Positions 49,553 to 58,688 of a DNA stretch of 64,000 nucleotides are shown here, piece by piece. A model generated the notes under the pieces. It saw only the letters and a program-made list of their open reading frames with translations, ran no database searches and was not told where the DNA came from. Made by a program: the position numbers and the translations under genes. Source of the DNA: an uncultured Collinsella sp. (GTDB lineage Bacteria; Actinomycetota; Coriobacteriia; Coriobacteriales; Coriobacteriaceae); contig UQHO01000007.1 in NCBI GenBank assembly GCA_900540995.1, forward strand, positions 15,200 to 79,199. Direction: 5' to 3'. Numbering within the stretch: position 1 is the stretch's first letter; each line of letters starts with the position of its first letter.

Positions 49553-50344
49553 ATGATTCATATCGTTGGCGCAGGCTCGGGCGCCGCCGACCTTATCACG
49601 CTGCGCGGGGCGCGCCTTCTGCGCGCGGCCGACGTGGTCGTTTGGGCGGGAAGCCTTGTGAACCCCGAGCTGCTCGCCGAGTGCAAGGAATCCTGCACCG
49701 TCTACGACAGCGCGCACATGACCTTGGAGGAAGTGCTCGACGTGATGTGCGCGGCAGATGCGCGGGGCGAGGAAGTGGTGCGCCTGCACACGGGCGACCC
49801 GTGCCTGTACGGCGCCATCCAGGAGCAGATGGACGCGCTCGACGCGCGCGGCGTGGACTACGAGGTGGTGCCTGGCGTGTCGAGCTTTTGCGGTGCCGCG
49901 GCGGCGCTTCGCCAGGAATACACGCTGCCGGGAATCAGCCAGTCGGTCGTGATCACGCGGCTTTCCGGACGTACCCCCATGCCCGCGGGCGAGGGCATGC
50001 GCACCATGGCGGAAAGCGGCTCGACTATGGTCATCTTCCTGAGCTCGGGTATGCTCGCCGAGCTTTCCGCCGAGCTTTTGGCCGCGGGCCGCAGCTCCGA
50101 CGAGCCGGCGGCGCTCGTGTACAAGGCGACCTGGCCTGAGGAGCGCGTGGTGCGCTGCACAGTGGGCACGCTCGCCGATGCGGGCGCGCGAGAGGGCATC
50201 GACCGCACGGCGCTCGTGGTGGTGGGCCGCGTGCTCGGAGCTCGCGGCGGACTTGCGCACGACGGCGCGCAAGCGGAGTCGTACGAGCGCAGCAAGCTTT
50301 ACGACCCTTCGTTTGCCACGGGGTATCGGAAGGCGAGCAGCTAA
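49553..50344 (+). CDS. cbiF: Cobalt-precorrin-4 C11-methyltransferase
   Basis: A 263-residue SAM-dependent methyltransferase (CbiF/CobM). It starts MIHIVGAGSGAADLITLRGARLL, the P-loop-like first motif of the corrin methyltransferases. GDPCLYGAIQEQ at about 80-91 and PGVSSFCGAAAAL near 108 fit CbiF in particular. GGGAAGG lies upstream of the ATG at 49553; 48 earlier codons have no similarity. It heads a run of overlapping plus-strand genes. Confidence 0.92.
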   Translation: MIHIVGAGSGAADLITLRGARLLRAADVVVWAGSLVNPELLAECKESCTVYDSAHMTLEEVLDVMCAADARGEEVVRLHTGDPCLYGAIQEQMDALDARGVDYEVVPGVSSFCGAAAALRQEYTLPGISQSVVITRLSGRTPMPAGEGMRTMAESGSTMVIFLSSGMLAELSAELLAAGRSSDEPAALVYKATWPEERVVRCTVGTLADAGAREGIDRTALVVVGRVLGARGGLAHDGAQAESYERSKLYDPSFATGYRKASS

Positions 50345-50345
50345 C

Positions 50346-51530
50346 GTGGCCTTCGAGCACTACATATATACTGGGACGACCCGCCTGCGCTGCGGCTACA
50401 CCACGGGGAGCTGCGCCGCACTCGCGTCGAAGGCGGCCTGCGAGATGCTCTTGTCACGAAAGCCCGTCGGCCGCGTGTCGATCGTCACCCCCGGCGGGCT
50501 GCCCGTCGAGACGGATGTGGTCGACGCATGCATCGGCGAGGGGTGCGCCCAGTGCGCCGTGCGAAAGGACGCAGGCGACGATGCCGATGTGACCGACGGC
50601 GTGCTCGTGTACGCGCGCGTGGAACATGCGGGGTCGGGCACGGGTGCTGCGGGCAGCAAGGACGTGCCCGCGCACGAATCGGAAGTTTCCGTCGATGGCG
50701 GCGTGGGCGTGGGGCGCGTGACGTTGCCCGGGCTCGAGCAGCCGGTGGGGGCGGCCGCCATCAACGCGACGCCGCGCGCGATGATTACTTCGGCGGTGCG
50801 CGAGGTGTGCGCCGCGCACGGCTTTTCTGGAAACATTGCTGTGACGATTTCGGTACCCGAGGGTGTTGCCCTTGCCAAAAAGACCTTCAACCCGCACCTG
50901 GGGATAGAGGACGGCATCTCCATCCTGGGAACGACGGGCATCGTCGAGCCGCGCAGCCTCGCTGCCTTGCGCGACAGCATCGAGCTCGAGATCCGGCAGC
51001 ATGCGGCTATGGGGCGGCGCGGAGTCGTGCTCACGCCCGGCAACTACGGCGCGCAGTTCATCTCGGGGCATTTCCACCTAAACGGTGTGCCGGTGGTCTT
51101 CATCTCCAACTTTGTGGGCGATGCGATTGATTGCTGCGTTCGCGAGGGATTTACCAATGTCCTTCTTGTGGGACACATCGGCAAGCTGGTGAAGGTCGCA
51201 GGCGGCATCATGGACACCCATTCGCGTACCGCCGACTGCCGCGCGGAGATTCTGGCCGCCCACGCGGCCTTGGCCGGCGCGGGCGCGAAGACCGTGTGCG
51301 AGATCATGTCGTCGGTCACGACCACGGCGGCGCTCGAGGTAATCGAGGCCGCCGGCGTGGGGGACGCTGCGCGCGCCTCGCTCGCTGCGGCAATCGAGGA
51401 CAGGTTGCGCCGCCGCGCGGCGGGCGCATGCGACATCGCCGCGGTCGTGTTCGACGCCGAGCGCCGCGAGCTTTTCCGCACGTCGGGCGCCGATGCGGTT
51501 ATCGGGGAATTGGGGGCGACGTATGAGTAA
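50346..51530 (+). CDS. cbiD: Cobalt-precorrin-5B C1-methyltransferase
   Basis: A 394-residue CbiD, the anaerobic-pathway C1-methyltransferase, and a key sign of the early cobalt-insertion route. It shows RCGYTTGSCAALASKAA at the N-terminus, NPHLGIEDGISILGTTGIVEPRS in the middle, and VGHIGKLVKVAGGIMDTHS. The GTG at 50346 is one base after the cbiF stop, and the conserved YTTGSC lies soon after; no better start exists. The last eight bases overlap the cbiL remnant. Confidence 0.93.
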   Translation: MAFEHYIYTGTTRLRCGYTTGSCAALASKAACEMLLSRKPVGRVSIVTPGGLPVETDVVDACIGEGCAQCAVRKDAGDDADVTDGVLVYARVEHAGSGTGAAGSKDVPAHESEVSVDGGVGVGRVTLPGLEQPVGAAAINATPRAMITSAVREVCAAHGFSGNIAVTISVPEGVALAKKTFNPHLGIEDGISILGTTGIVEPRSLAALRDSIELEIRQHAAMGRRGVVLTPGNYGAQFISGHFHLNGVPVVFISNFVGDAIDCCVREGFTNVLLVGHIGKLVKVAGGIMDTHSRTADCRAEILAAHAALAGAGAKTVCEIMSSVTTTAALEVIEAAGVGDAARASLAAAIEDRLRRRAAGACDIAAVVFDAERRELFRTSGADAVIGELGATYE

Positions 51531-51756
51531 AGGCGTGCTGTACGGGGTGCGCCGCGCAATCGGCTGGCCTGGGACGAAGGTGGTCATGAAGGCGCGCCGC
51601 TCGTTTGCGGACACGAAGCGCATCCTTCGCGAGGAGGGCGCCTTCGACGGTGCCGAGCTCGTAGAGGACTGTGGGCTTCCGGGCGAGCACGTGTACCGCT
51701 CGCTCGACGATGTGCCCGATCGGGGCAGCTACTTCTCGACGATGGTGGTGCGCTAG
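51523..51756 (+). pseudogene. cbiL: Internally deleted precorrin-2 C20-methyltransferase
   Basis: An open frame of 77 codons. The first nine residues (MSKGVLYGV) match the start of CbiL/CobI. After a short junction (RRAIGWPGT), residues 19-77 match the family's C-terminus: KVVMKARRSFADTKRILRE, EDCGLPGEHVYRSLDDVP and YFSTMVVR. The central part of some 150 residues or more, with the SAM site, is missing in frame. It overlaps cbiD and abuts cbiG, where an intact cbiL would sit. It cannot methylate. A real deletion or an assembly collapse are both possible. Confidence 0.82.
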
Positions 51757-52887
51757 ATGAGGGTTTCCTGCATAGCGTTCACTGAGAGGGGGCATGCGTT
51801 GGCGGAGCGCACTGCACGCGCGCTTTCCGATTGCGCGCAGACAGGTGAAGATGACCCTGGCTGGGACGTTTCCGTTTCGCGCGGGTTCGGCGAGGGGAAG
51901 GTCGACCTGCGCGCATGGACGGCGCTCGCGTGGGAAGCGTCGGACGCGCTTCTGTTCGTGGGCGCGGCGGGCATCGCCGTGCGGGCTATCGCGCCGCATG
52001 TCGCCTCGAAGGCAACCGATTCCGCGGTTGTGGCGATCGACGAGGCGGGGCGCTTTGCCGTCCCGCTTTTGTCGGGGCATTTGGGCGGTGCGAACGAGCT
52101 TGCGCAAACTGTGGCACGCGCGGCAGGGGCCATCCCCGTCATCACCACGGCGACCGACGTCCGCGGCGTGTGGGCGGTGGATACGTGGGCGCGCCGTGCG
52201 GGGCTCGCCGTTTCGAATCCCGAGGCCATCAAGCGAGTGTCGGCGCGGCTGCTTTCGGGCGGGCGCGTGGCGCTCTATTCCGACATGCCGATTTCGGGAC
52301 AGCCGCCTGAGGGGGTTGACATTGCGTCCGACCGCGCTCGGGCCGATATCGTCGTGTCGCCGTTCGCGGGCGCGAATGCAGGTGCGTCCGTTCGCGCGGC
52401 GGAGACAACGGGCGAGGTCGTGCCCGCCGGTGAGACGGGGAAGTCGGCGGTGCGGGCGCAGGCGCCTGCGCCCGAGCCGCTTCGCCTTGTCGTGCCCTGC
52501 ATCGTTGCGGGCATAGGGTGCCGTCGCGGTGCGTGCGCCGAAGCGATTGGGGAGGCGTTTCTTCTCGCGTGCGGGCAGGCGGGCATCTCGCCTTCGGCCG
52601 TGCGCGAGGCGGCGACGATCGACGTGAAGGCGCACGAGGAGGGTCTGCTCGTCTTCTGCCGTGCGCGCAATATCCCGCTCGCGACGTATTCCGCAGAGGA
52701 GTTGTCGCAGGTCGAAGGCAGCGTTTCGCCATCTGATTTCGTGCGCGCGACGGTGGGGGTCGACAACGTGTGCGAGCGCGCGGCGCTCGCGGACGGGGGC
52801 AAACTTATCTTCCCGAAGCTCGCTCACGGCGGCGTGACCGTCGCGTTTTCCAAGGTAACTATCGAACTTTCGTTTAAGGAGCGGTGA
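51757..52887 (+). CDS. cbiG: Cobalt-precorrin-5A hydrolase
   Basis: A 376-residue CbiG, which opens the delta-lactone and removes acetaldehyde in the anaerobic route. The N-terminal domain has ALLFVGAAGIAVRAIAPHVASKATDSAVVAIDE and the LLSGHLGGANELA motif. The C-terminal domain has VAGIGCRRGA, with TIDVKAHEEGL after it. A poorly conserved Ala-rich linker (about 205-245) joins them. It starts immediately after the cbiL remnant stop and overlaps cbiH by one base. Confidence 0.92.
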   Translation: MRVSCIAFTERGHALAERTARALSDCAQTGEDDPGWDVSVSRGFGEGKVDLRAWTALAWEASDALLFVGAAGIAVRAIAPHVASKATDSAVVAIDEAGRFAVPLLSGHLGGANELAQTVARAAGAIPVITTATDVRGVWAVDTWARRAGLAVSNPEAIKRVSARLLSGGRVALYSDMPISGQPPEGVDIASDRARADIVVSPFAGANAGASVRAAETTGEVVPAGETGKSAVRAQAPAPEPLRLVVPCIVAGIGCRRGACAEAIGEAFLLACGQAGISPSAVREAATIDVKAHEEGLLVFCRARNIPLATYSAEELSQVEGSVSPSDFVRATVGVDNVCERAALADGGKLIFPKLAHGGVTVAFSKVTIELSFKER

Positions 52888-53630
52888 TGGGAAAGCTCTT
52901 CGTGGTGGGGATCGGCCCGGGCGGCCCCGACGGCATGACGATTGCGGCTCGGCGCGCGCTCGAGGCGGCCGACATCGTTGTGGGGTACACGAAATACGTG
53001 GAGCTCGCGCTCGCCGCCGTGCCCGACGCGGCGCATCTCGCGACGCCGATGATGCACGAGGCCGAACGGTGCCGCCTGGCGCTTTCTCGCGCGCAGAGCG
53101 GAGAAGCCGTGGCGCTCGTGTGCAGCGGTGACGCGGGCGTGTACGGCATGGCGAGCCCCGTGCTGGAGCTTGCGGAGGACTACCCCGATGTAGACGTGGA
53201 AGTTATCGCCGGGGCCACCGCGGCTCAGAGCGGGTCGGCGGTGCTCGGCGCCCCGCTTGCCCACGACTTCGCGGTCGTGTCGCTTTCCGATCTGCTCACG
53301 CCGTGGGAGGTCATCGAGCGCAGGCTCGCCGCCGTGGCGAGCGCCGACTTCTGCATCTGTTTGTACAACCCGCGCAGTAGAAAGCGCGCCGACAGGCTCT
53401 CGCGCGCGGCGAAGATTATGCTCGAATGGAAGGCCCCCGACACGCTCTGCGGCTGGGTACGCAACATCGGGCGCGAGGGGCAGCAGTCGGGCATGTGCAG
53501 GCTCTCCGAGCTGGGGGAGCTTGATGCCGACATGTTCACCACCGTATTCGTCGGCAACGCGGGCACGAAGCGCGTAGGCGGCCGTATGGTCACGCCGCGC
53601 GGGTATCGGGAGATTCCATGCGAAAGGTAA
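52887..53630 (+). CDS. cbiH: Cobalt-precorrin-3 C17-methyltransferase
   Basis: A 247-residue CbiH/CobJ that contracts the ring while methylating C17. It shows the first motif GKLFVVGIGPGGPDGMTIAA, VVGYTKYVEL, the SGDAGVYGMASPVLEL motif near 72, and SDLLTPWEVIERRL, the family marker. CLYNPRSRKRADRL follows. AAGGAG lies upstream. Its end overlaps the cbiET gene by 13 bases. Confidence 0.93.
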   Translation: MGKLFVVGIGPGGPDGMTIAARRALEAADIVVGYTKYVELALAAVPDAAHLATPMMHEAERCRLALSRAQSGEAVALVCSGDAGVYGMASPVLELAEDYPDVDVEVIAGATAAQSGSAVLGAPLAHDFAVVSLSDLLTPWEVIERRLAAVASADFCICLYNPRSRKRADRLSRAAKIMLEWKAPDTLCGWVRNIGREGQQSGMCRLSELGELDADMFTTVFVGNAGTKRVGGRMVTPRGYREIPCER

Positions 53631-54865
53631 CGATCATCGGGGCGGGGCCCGGAAACCCCGACTTGCTCTCGCGCGCGGCGCTCGACGCGATCGACATCGC
53701 CGACGTGGTCATCGGCGCTCATCGCGCGCTTGTCGGCATCGACGTGCCGCCACACGTGGTGAGATGCGAGCTCGTGAAGACGGCGGACATCGTCGGCGCG
53801 CTCACCGATGCGGCGTCGTGGCAGCGTGCCGTGGTCGTGATGACGGGCGATGTGGGGCTGTTCAGCGGCGCGCGCCGTCTGGTGGAGGCGCTCTCCGGCG
53901 ACGCGCAGGTGGACGTGCGCATCATTCCCGGCATAAGCTCAGCGTCGTATCTCGCCGCGTGCCTCGCGCGTCCATGGCAGGATTGGCGCTTCGCGAGCGC
54001 TCACGGCGTGGCATGCGACATCGTGGCCGAGGCCGAGCGCGCAGGTGAGCTCTTCCTCGTCACGTCGGGCGGGGAAGACCCCTCGCGGCTTTCGGGCGAG
54101 CTTGTGCAGGCGGGCTTCGGGGACGCGCGCGTGACGGTGGCCGAGCGCCTGTCGTACCCCGACGAGCGCATCACCTGCGCGACCGCAAGTGAAATTGCAG
54201 GTCAGACGTTCGACGACTTGAACGTGATGCTTATCGAGTTCGCATCCCGCGCTGCGAGCTCCCGCTGGCCGTACGCTTCCTCGGGCATTCCCGACGAGCT
54301 CTTCATCCGCGGCGACGTTCCCATGACCAAGCAGGAGGTGCGCGCCGTCGCGCTCGCGAAGCTGCGCCTTGCCGCGACCGACACCGTGTGGGACGTCGGC
54401 GCCGGCACGGGGAGCGTGTCGATCGAGGCGGCGCTCGTCGCGCGAGCGGGGTCGGTATGGGCGGTCGAGCGCAACGCGGCCGGCGTGCGGCTCATCCGAG
54501 AGAACGCGGATGCATTCGGGTGCGGCAACGTGCATGCGGTCCCCGGTGTCGCCCCCGAAGCGCTTGCGAAACTGCCCGTCCCCGACGCCGTGTTCGTCGG
54601 CGGGAGCGCGGGCGAGCTTCCCTCCATCGTGGAGGCGGCGCTCGAGAAGAACTCGCAGGTTCGCCTGTGCGTGCCATGCGTCACCGTTGAGACGCTCACC
54701 GAGGCGTGCGCGCTCCTCTCGGGTTCGCGCTTTAAGGGGTTCGAGGCGTGCCAGGTGTCGGCCGCCCGCGCCGAGGCTGTAGGCTCGCACCATCTTATGA
54801 AAGCGCAAAACCCTGTGTTCCTCGTCAGCGCGCGTGGTGCAGGTGGGGAAGGCGGCGCCCGGTGA
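53618..54865 (+). CDS. cbiET: CbiE-CbiT fusion (precorrin-6B methyltransferase/decarboxylase, CobL-type)
   Basis: A 415-residue fusion. The N-terminal CbiE part (about 1-205) starts KVTIIGAGPGNPDLLSRAALDAI and methylates C5. The C-terminal CbiT part (about 225-405) has the class I SAM motif VWDVGAGTGSVSIEAALVA and GNVHAVPGVAPEALAKLP, and methylates C15 with decarboxylation. In many anaerobic-route bacteria these are separate genes. It overlaps cbiH and, by four bases (GTGA), cbiA. Confidence 0.92.
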   Translation: MRKVTIIGAGPGNPDLLSRAALDAIDIADVVIGAHRALVGIDVPPHVVRCELVKTADIVGALTDAASWQRAVVVMTGDVGLFSGARRLVEALSGDAQVDVRIIPGISSASYLAACLARPWQDWRFASAHGVACDIVAEAERAGELFLVTSGGEDPSRLSGELVQAGFGDARVTVAERLSYPDERITCATASEIAGQTFDDLNVMLIEFASRAASSRWPYASSGIPDELFIRGDVPMTKQEVRAVALAKLRLAATDTVWDVGAGTGSVSIEAALVARAGSVWAVERNAAGVRLIRENADAFGCGNVHAVPGVAPEALAKLPVPDAVFVGGSAGELPSIVEAALEKNSQVRLCVPCVTVETLTEACALLSGSRFKGFEACQVSAARAEAVGSHHLMKAQNPVFLVSARGAGGEGGAR

Positions 54866-56244
54866 GCACGTCCATCCCGCGCTTCATGGTCGCTGCGCCC
54901 TCGAGCGGGAGCGGCAAGACGGTCGTAACGTGCGCGCTCCTGCGCGCGCTCGCGCGCCGCGGTCTTGCATGCGCGGCCTTCAAATGCGGCCCCGACTACA
55001 TTGACCCGCTCTTTCATCGCCGCGTCGTGGGTGCGCGCTCGGGCAACTTAGACGGCTTCTTCACCGACGCCCCGACGCTGCGCGCCCTGCTCGTACGCGG
55101 CGCCGCGGGCGCGGATGTCGCGGTGCTCGAGGGGGTCATGGGCTTCTACGACGGCATGGCGCCCGGAGTGGCCGAAGCGAGCAGCTACCAGGTTGCGCGC
55201 GATACGGAAACGCCGGTCGTTTTAGTGGTGAACGGGCGTGGGGCGTCTTTATCGCTCGCCGCCGTAATCCGCGGCATCGCCGAGTTCCTGCCTTGTGCGA
55301 ACGTGCGCGGCGTCGTGCTGAACAAGACGAGCGCCGCTGCCTGCGCCTACGCGGCGCCTGCGATCGAGAAGTACACGGGCGTCGCGGTTTTGGGTAATAT
55401 CCCCGCCGACGAGGCGTTCTCGCTCGAAAGCCGGCATCTGGGACTTGTGACCGCCGACGAAGTCGAGCAGCTCTCCGCGCGCATCGACAAGATGGCCGAG
55501 CTGGTGGAAAAGAGCGTCGACGTCGACCGCTTGCTCGAAATAGCGGCGACGGCACCCGATATCCGCGAGGAACCTTACCGGTTGGAGCCGATCTCGGGAG
55601 CGCGGCCCATCGTCGCCGTCGCGCGTGACGAGGCGTTCTCGTTCTACTACGAGGAGAACCTGCGCGCGCTCGAGGACCTGGGTTGCGAGTTGGCCTTTTT
55701 CAGCCCCCTGTGTGATAGCGAGTTGCCCCGGGGGACAAGCGCCCTCTATCTGGGAGGCGGCTACCCGGAGCTCCATGCGCGGCAGCTCTCCGAGAACGCG
55801 CCGATGCGCGAGGCGGTGCGGCGCGCGGTGGAATCCGGCATGCCGACGGTCGCCGAATGCGGTGGGTTTCTGTACCTGCAGCGCGAAATCGCCGATAGCG
55901 AGGGGCGGCGCTGGCCTGTTGCGGGCGCCCTTGAGGGCGCAAGCGAGAACGGGGGAAGGCTGTCCCATTTCGGGTACGTGGAGCTCACTTCCCAACGCGA
56001 CGGGCTCTACGGGCCGCGCGGCACACGCATCCGCGCGCACGAGTTCCACTACTGGCAGTCCACCTGCCCGGGCGGCGACTTCTGGGCGCAGAAGCCCCGG
56101 CGCGACAAGGGCTGGCCGTGCATGACGACCACCCCGTCCCTGGTTGCGGGCTTCCCGCATGTGTACTATCCTGCGAACCCCGACGTTGCGTGTGCGTTCG
56201 CGTCTGCCGCGGCGTCGTTCGCAGAGAGGAGACGGCATGGCTGA
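54862..56244 (+). CDS. cbiA: Cobyrinate a,c-diamide synthase
   Basis: A 460-residue amidotransferase that amidates the a and c side chains of cobyrinate using Gln and ATP. The N-terminal P-loop is PSSGSGKTVVT at about 11-21. GPDYIDPLFH, VLEGVMGFYDG and a C-terminal class I glutaminase domain follow, with the nucleophile Cys in VAECGGFLYL and the His in HEFHYW. The GTG at 54862 overlaps the cbiET stop, and similarity starts at once (IPRFMVAAPSSG). cobT overlaps its end by eight bases. Confidence 0.93.
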   Translation: MSTSIPRFMVAAPSSGSGKTVVTCALLRALARRGLACAAFKCGPDYIDPLFHRRVVGARSGNLDGFFTDAPTLRALLVRGAAGADVAVLEGVMGFYDGMAPGVAEASSYQVARDTETPVVLVVNGRGASLSLAAVIRGIAEFLPCANVRGVVLNKTSAAACAYAAPAIEKYTGVAVLGNIPADEAFSLESRHLGLVTADEVEQLSARIDKMAELVEKSVDVDRLLEIAATAPDIREEPYRLEPISGARPIVAVARDEAFSFYYEENLRALEDLGCELAFFSPLCDSELPRGTSALYLGGGYPELHARQLSENAPMREAVRRAVESGMPTVAECGGFLYLQREIADSEGRRWPVAGALEGASENGGRLSHFGYVELTSQRDGLYGPRGTRIRAHEFHYWQSTCPGGDFWAQKPRRDKGWPCMTTTPSLVAGFPHVYYPANPDVACAFASAAASFAERRRHG

Positions 56245-57379
56245 AGCAACCGAAACCGCGCTTGCCTGTATCCGCGAGGAAGTCGAGCGCGCGTTCTCGT
56301 CGGCGCCGGGCGCCGTTCTCGAAGCCGCGCTCTCCCGGATCGCGCCCGCAGACGAGTGTGCCCGCGCCGCCGCGTACGCCGCGTGGGACTCCATCGCGCA
56401 CCCCTTGGGTGGATTGGGCGACTTTGAAGACGCCGTCGCGTGTATCGCCGCGGCTCAGGGGAGCGCCGAGGTGGCCGAGTTTCCCCGTGCGCTCGCGGTA
56501 TTCTTCTCCGACAACGGGGTCGTTGCCGAAGGCGTGTCGCAAAGCGGGCAAGACGTGACGCGTGCCGTCGCGCGCAACATGTGCGAGGGGGCCACGAGCG
56601 CCTGTCGCATGGCGGCGTTCGCGGGTGCCGAGGTCGTGCCCGTCGACGTGGGTATGGCCCGGGGCATAGAAGACGCGCGCATGGTGCGCGCGAACGTGCG
56701 GCGGGGGAGCGGCAACATCGCGCACGGCTCCGCCATGTCTCGCGATGGGGCCGTGCGCGCGATCGAGGTCGGAATCGCCGTCGCGTGCGGGCTTGCCCGC
56801 GCCGGCGTGCGCCTTCTCGCTGCGGGCGAGATGGGCATCGGCAACACGACCACCTCGGCGGCGGTGGCCGCAGTGCTCATCCGGGCGGACGCGCGGAGCC
56901 TCGTCGGGCGCGGCGCGGGGCTCTCGGACGCCTCGCTCGCGCGCAAGCGCAACGTGGTCGAGCGCGCTATCGACGCTAACTCGCCCGATCCCGCCGACCC
57001 GATCGACGTGCTCTCGAAGGTGGGCGGCTTCGACATCGCGGCGATGTGCGGCTTCTACCTGGGGGCCGCGGCATCGAAGGCGCCGGCGCTCCTCGACGGG
57101 GTCATATCCTGCACGGCGGCCCTGTGCGCGGCGCGCCTGTGCCCCAACGCCTTGGGCTACCTCGTGGGCACCCACGCATCAAGCGAACCCGCAAGCCAGG
57201 AGCTCCTTCACGAGCTCGGCATAAAGGCACCCCTCGACGCAGGCATGCACTTGGGCGAGGGCGCGGGCGCCATGGCGTATCTGCCCCTTCTGGATTCGGC
57301 GCTGCGCGTGTACCGGGATGGGAAGACGTTCACGGCGACTGGCATGGCTGCTTACGAGCATTTCGAGGCTGGGAAATGA
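56237..57379 (+). CDS. cobT: Nicotinate-nucleotide-dimethylbenzimidazole phosphoribosyltransferase
   Basis: A 380-residue CobT, which makes alpha-ribotides for the lower ligand. It shows FFSDNGVVAEGVSQSGQDVT near 90-109, AAGEMGIGNTTTSAAV near 194-209, FYLGAAASKAP, and the catalytic Glu in HLGEGAGAM near 340. GAGAGGAG precedes the ATG. No dimethylbenzimidazole synthesis gene (bluB or bza) is in the window, so the lower base may be another benzimidazole, adenine or an acquired base. Confidence 0.93.
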   Translation: MAEATETALACIREEVERAFSSAPGAVLEAALSRIAPADECARAAAYAAWDSIAHPLGGLGDFEDAVACIAAAQGSAEVAEFPRALAVFFSDNGVVAEGVSQSGQDVTRAVARNMCEGATSACRMAAFAGAEVVPVDVGMARGIEDARMVRANVRRGSGNIAHGSAMSRDGAVRAIEVGIAVACGLARAGVRLLAAGEMGIGNTTTSAAVAAVLIRADARSLVGRGAGLSDASLARKRNVVERAIDANSPDPADPIDVLSKVGGFDIAAMCGFYLGAAASKAPALLDGVISCTAALCAARLCPNALGYLVGTHASSEPASQELLHELGIKAPLDAGMHLGEGAGAMAYLPLLDSALRVYRDGKTFTATGMAAYEHFEAGK

Positions 57380-57924
57380 CGGTAACGCTCGTCATCGGCG
57401 CCGCCGCGAGCGGCAAGAGCGCCTACGCCGAGTCCCTGTGCCTCGGGCACGACGGCCCCCGCGTTTACTTGGCAACGATGGAGCCCTTCGGGGAAGAGGG
57501 CGCCCGCCGCATCGCGCGCCATCGGGCGCTGCGCGAGGGCAAGGGGTTTTCCACCCTCGAGCGCACGCGTGACGTGGGCGCCGCAGTGCCCGGGCTTCCG
57601 CGCGGCTGCACGCTTCTTTTGGAGGACGTGGGCAACCTGGTTGCGAACGAGCTCTTCGCGGAAGGCGGCTTGTCCCCACGTGACCCCGACGCTGCGGCGC
57701 GCGAGGTGCTCGGTGGCATCGAACGGCTCGCTCAGGCCGCTGCGTATACGGTGGTGGTCTCCGTCGACGTGTTCGCCGATGGGATGCGCTACGATGATGG
57801 GACCGAGGCATGGAGGCGCGCGCTCGCGCGCGTGAATGCGGGCGTGGCGGCGCTGGCCGACCGCGCAGTCGAAGTGGTATGCGGGATTCCCGTGTGGATG
57901 AAAGGCGAAGGACCTACAAGGTGA
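57376..57924 (+). CDS. cobU: Adenosylcobinamide kinase/guanylyltransferase
   Basis: A 182-residue bifunctional enzyme that phosphorylates adenosylcobinamide and adds GMP. The P-loop GAAASGKSAYAE is at about 8-19. The guanylated His lies in RIARHRALREGKGF near 48, LLLEDVGNLVANELF follows, and the C-terminal motif VEVVCGIPVWMKG closes the protein. It overlaps cobT (ATGA) and cobS (GTGA), each by four bases. A second, partial CobU-like domain is encoded three genes on. Confidence 0.92.
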   Translation: MTVTLVIGAAASGKSAYAESLCLGHDGPRVYLATMEPFGEEGARRIARHRALREGKGFSTLERTRDVGAAVPGLPRGCTLLLEDVGNLVANELFAEGGLSPRDPDAAAREVLGGIERLAQAAAYTVVVSVDVFADGMRYDDGTEAWRRALARVNAGVAALADRAVEVVCGIPVWMKGEGPTR

Positions 57925-58688
57925 AGATGGCAGAGGCAATCGGCGCGGCGTTCGGAACGTTCTCGCGCATCCCCGTCCCGAAATCGGCCTGGACCGATTT
58001 CGGGTCAACCCATGCGCTTGCCGCGTTTCCCCTGGTGGGCCTTGCGGAAGGCTTCCTCATGACGGCGTGGGGACACGTTGCGAACCTGCTCGGCGTGCCC
58101 GCGACCATCGTCGCGGCCGTGCTCGTGGCGCTGCCTGTGGCGGTGACGGGAGGCATCCACCTAGACGGGCTCTGCGACACCTCCGATGCGCTTGCAAGTT
58201 GGGCCCCGCGCGAGCGAAAGCTCGAGATCATGCACGACCCGCGGGCGGGCGCCTTCGGGGTCATCGGTGTTGTTGTGTACCTTATTCTGCAGTTTTCCCT
58301 GTTCACCGCGCTGCCGCTTACGGCGGGGGCGTTCCTCGCGCTTCTCTGCTCGCTCGTGTTCTCCCGCGCGCTTTCGGGGCTCGCCGTAGAATGCTGGCCT
58401 GCCGCGCGGGCGGACGGCATGGCCGCGGGGCTCTCGCCTGCGAAGAAGCGCGCGGAGATCGTCGTGCCGCTTTGCGCTTTCGCTGCTGCTTCGGCTGCAG
58501 GGATGGTCGCGTGCGCTCAGGCCGTCGGCGCCCTTATAGCGGTGGCGGGGCTTTTGGTGCTCGCGTGGTACCGCCATGTTGCCCTGTCCCGCTTCGGCGG
58601 GGTGACGGGTGATTTGGCCGGATGGTTTCTGCAATGGGCCGAGCTCGCGATGCTTGCCATGCTGGTGGCGGGGGGCATGCTCCTATGA
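57921..58688 (+). CDS. cobS: Cobalamin 5'-phosphate synthase
   Basis: A 255-residue membrane enzyme with about six to seven spans that joins GDP-cobinamide to alpha-ribazole phosphate. The signature motifs GGIHLDGLCDTSDAL (about 76-90) and EIMHDPRAGAFGVI (about 101-114) carry the Asp residues of the active site. FGGVTGDLAGW lies near the C-terminus. The GTG at 57921 overlaps the cobU stop and has GAAGGA eight bases upstream; the ATG two codons later is less well placed. cobU/cobC follows with a four-base overlap. Confidence 0.92.
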   Translation: MKMAEAIGAAFGTFSRIPVPKSAWTDFGSTHALAAFPLVGLAEGFLMTAWGHVANLLGVPATIVAAVLVALPVAVTGGIHLDGLCDTSDALASWAPRERKLEIMHDPRAGAFGVIGVVVYLILQFSLFTALPLTAGAFLALLCSLVFSRALSGLAVECWPAARADGMAAGLSPAKKRAEIVVPLCAFAAASAAGMVACAQAVGALIAVAGLLVLAWYRHVALSRFGGVTGDLAGWFLQWAELAMLAMLVAGGMLL

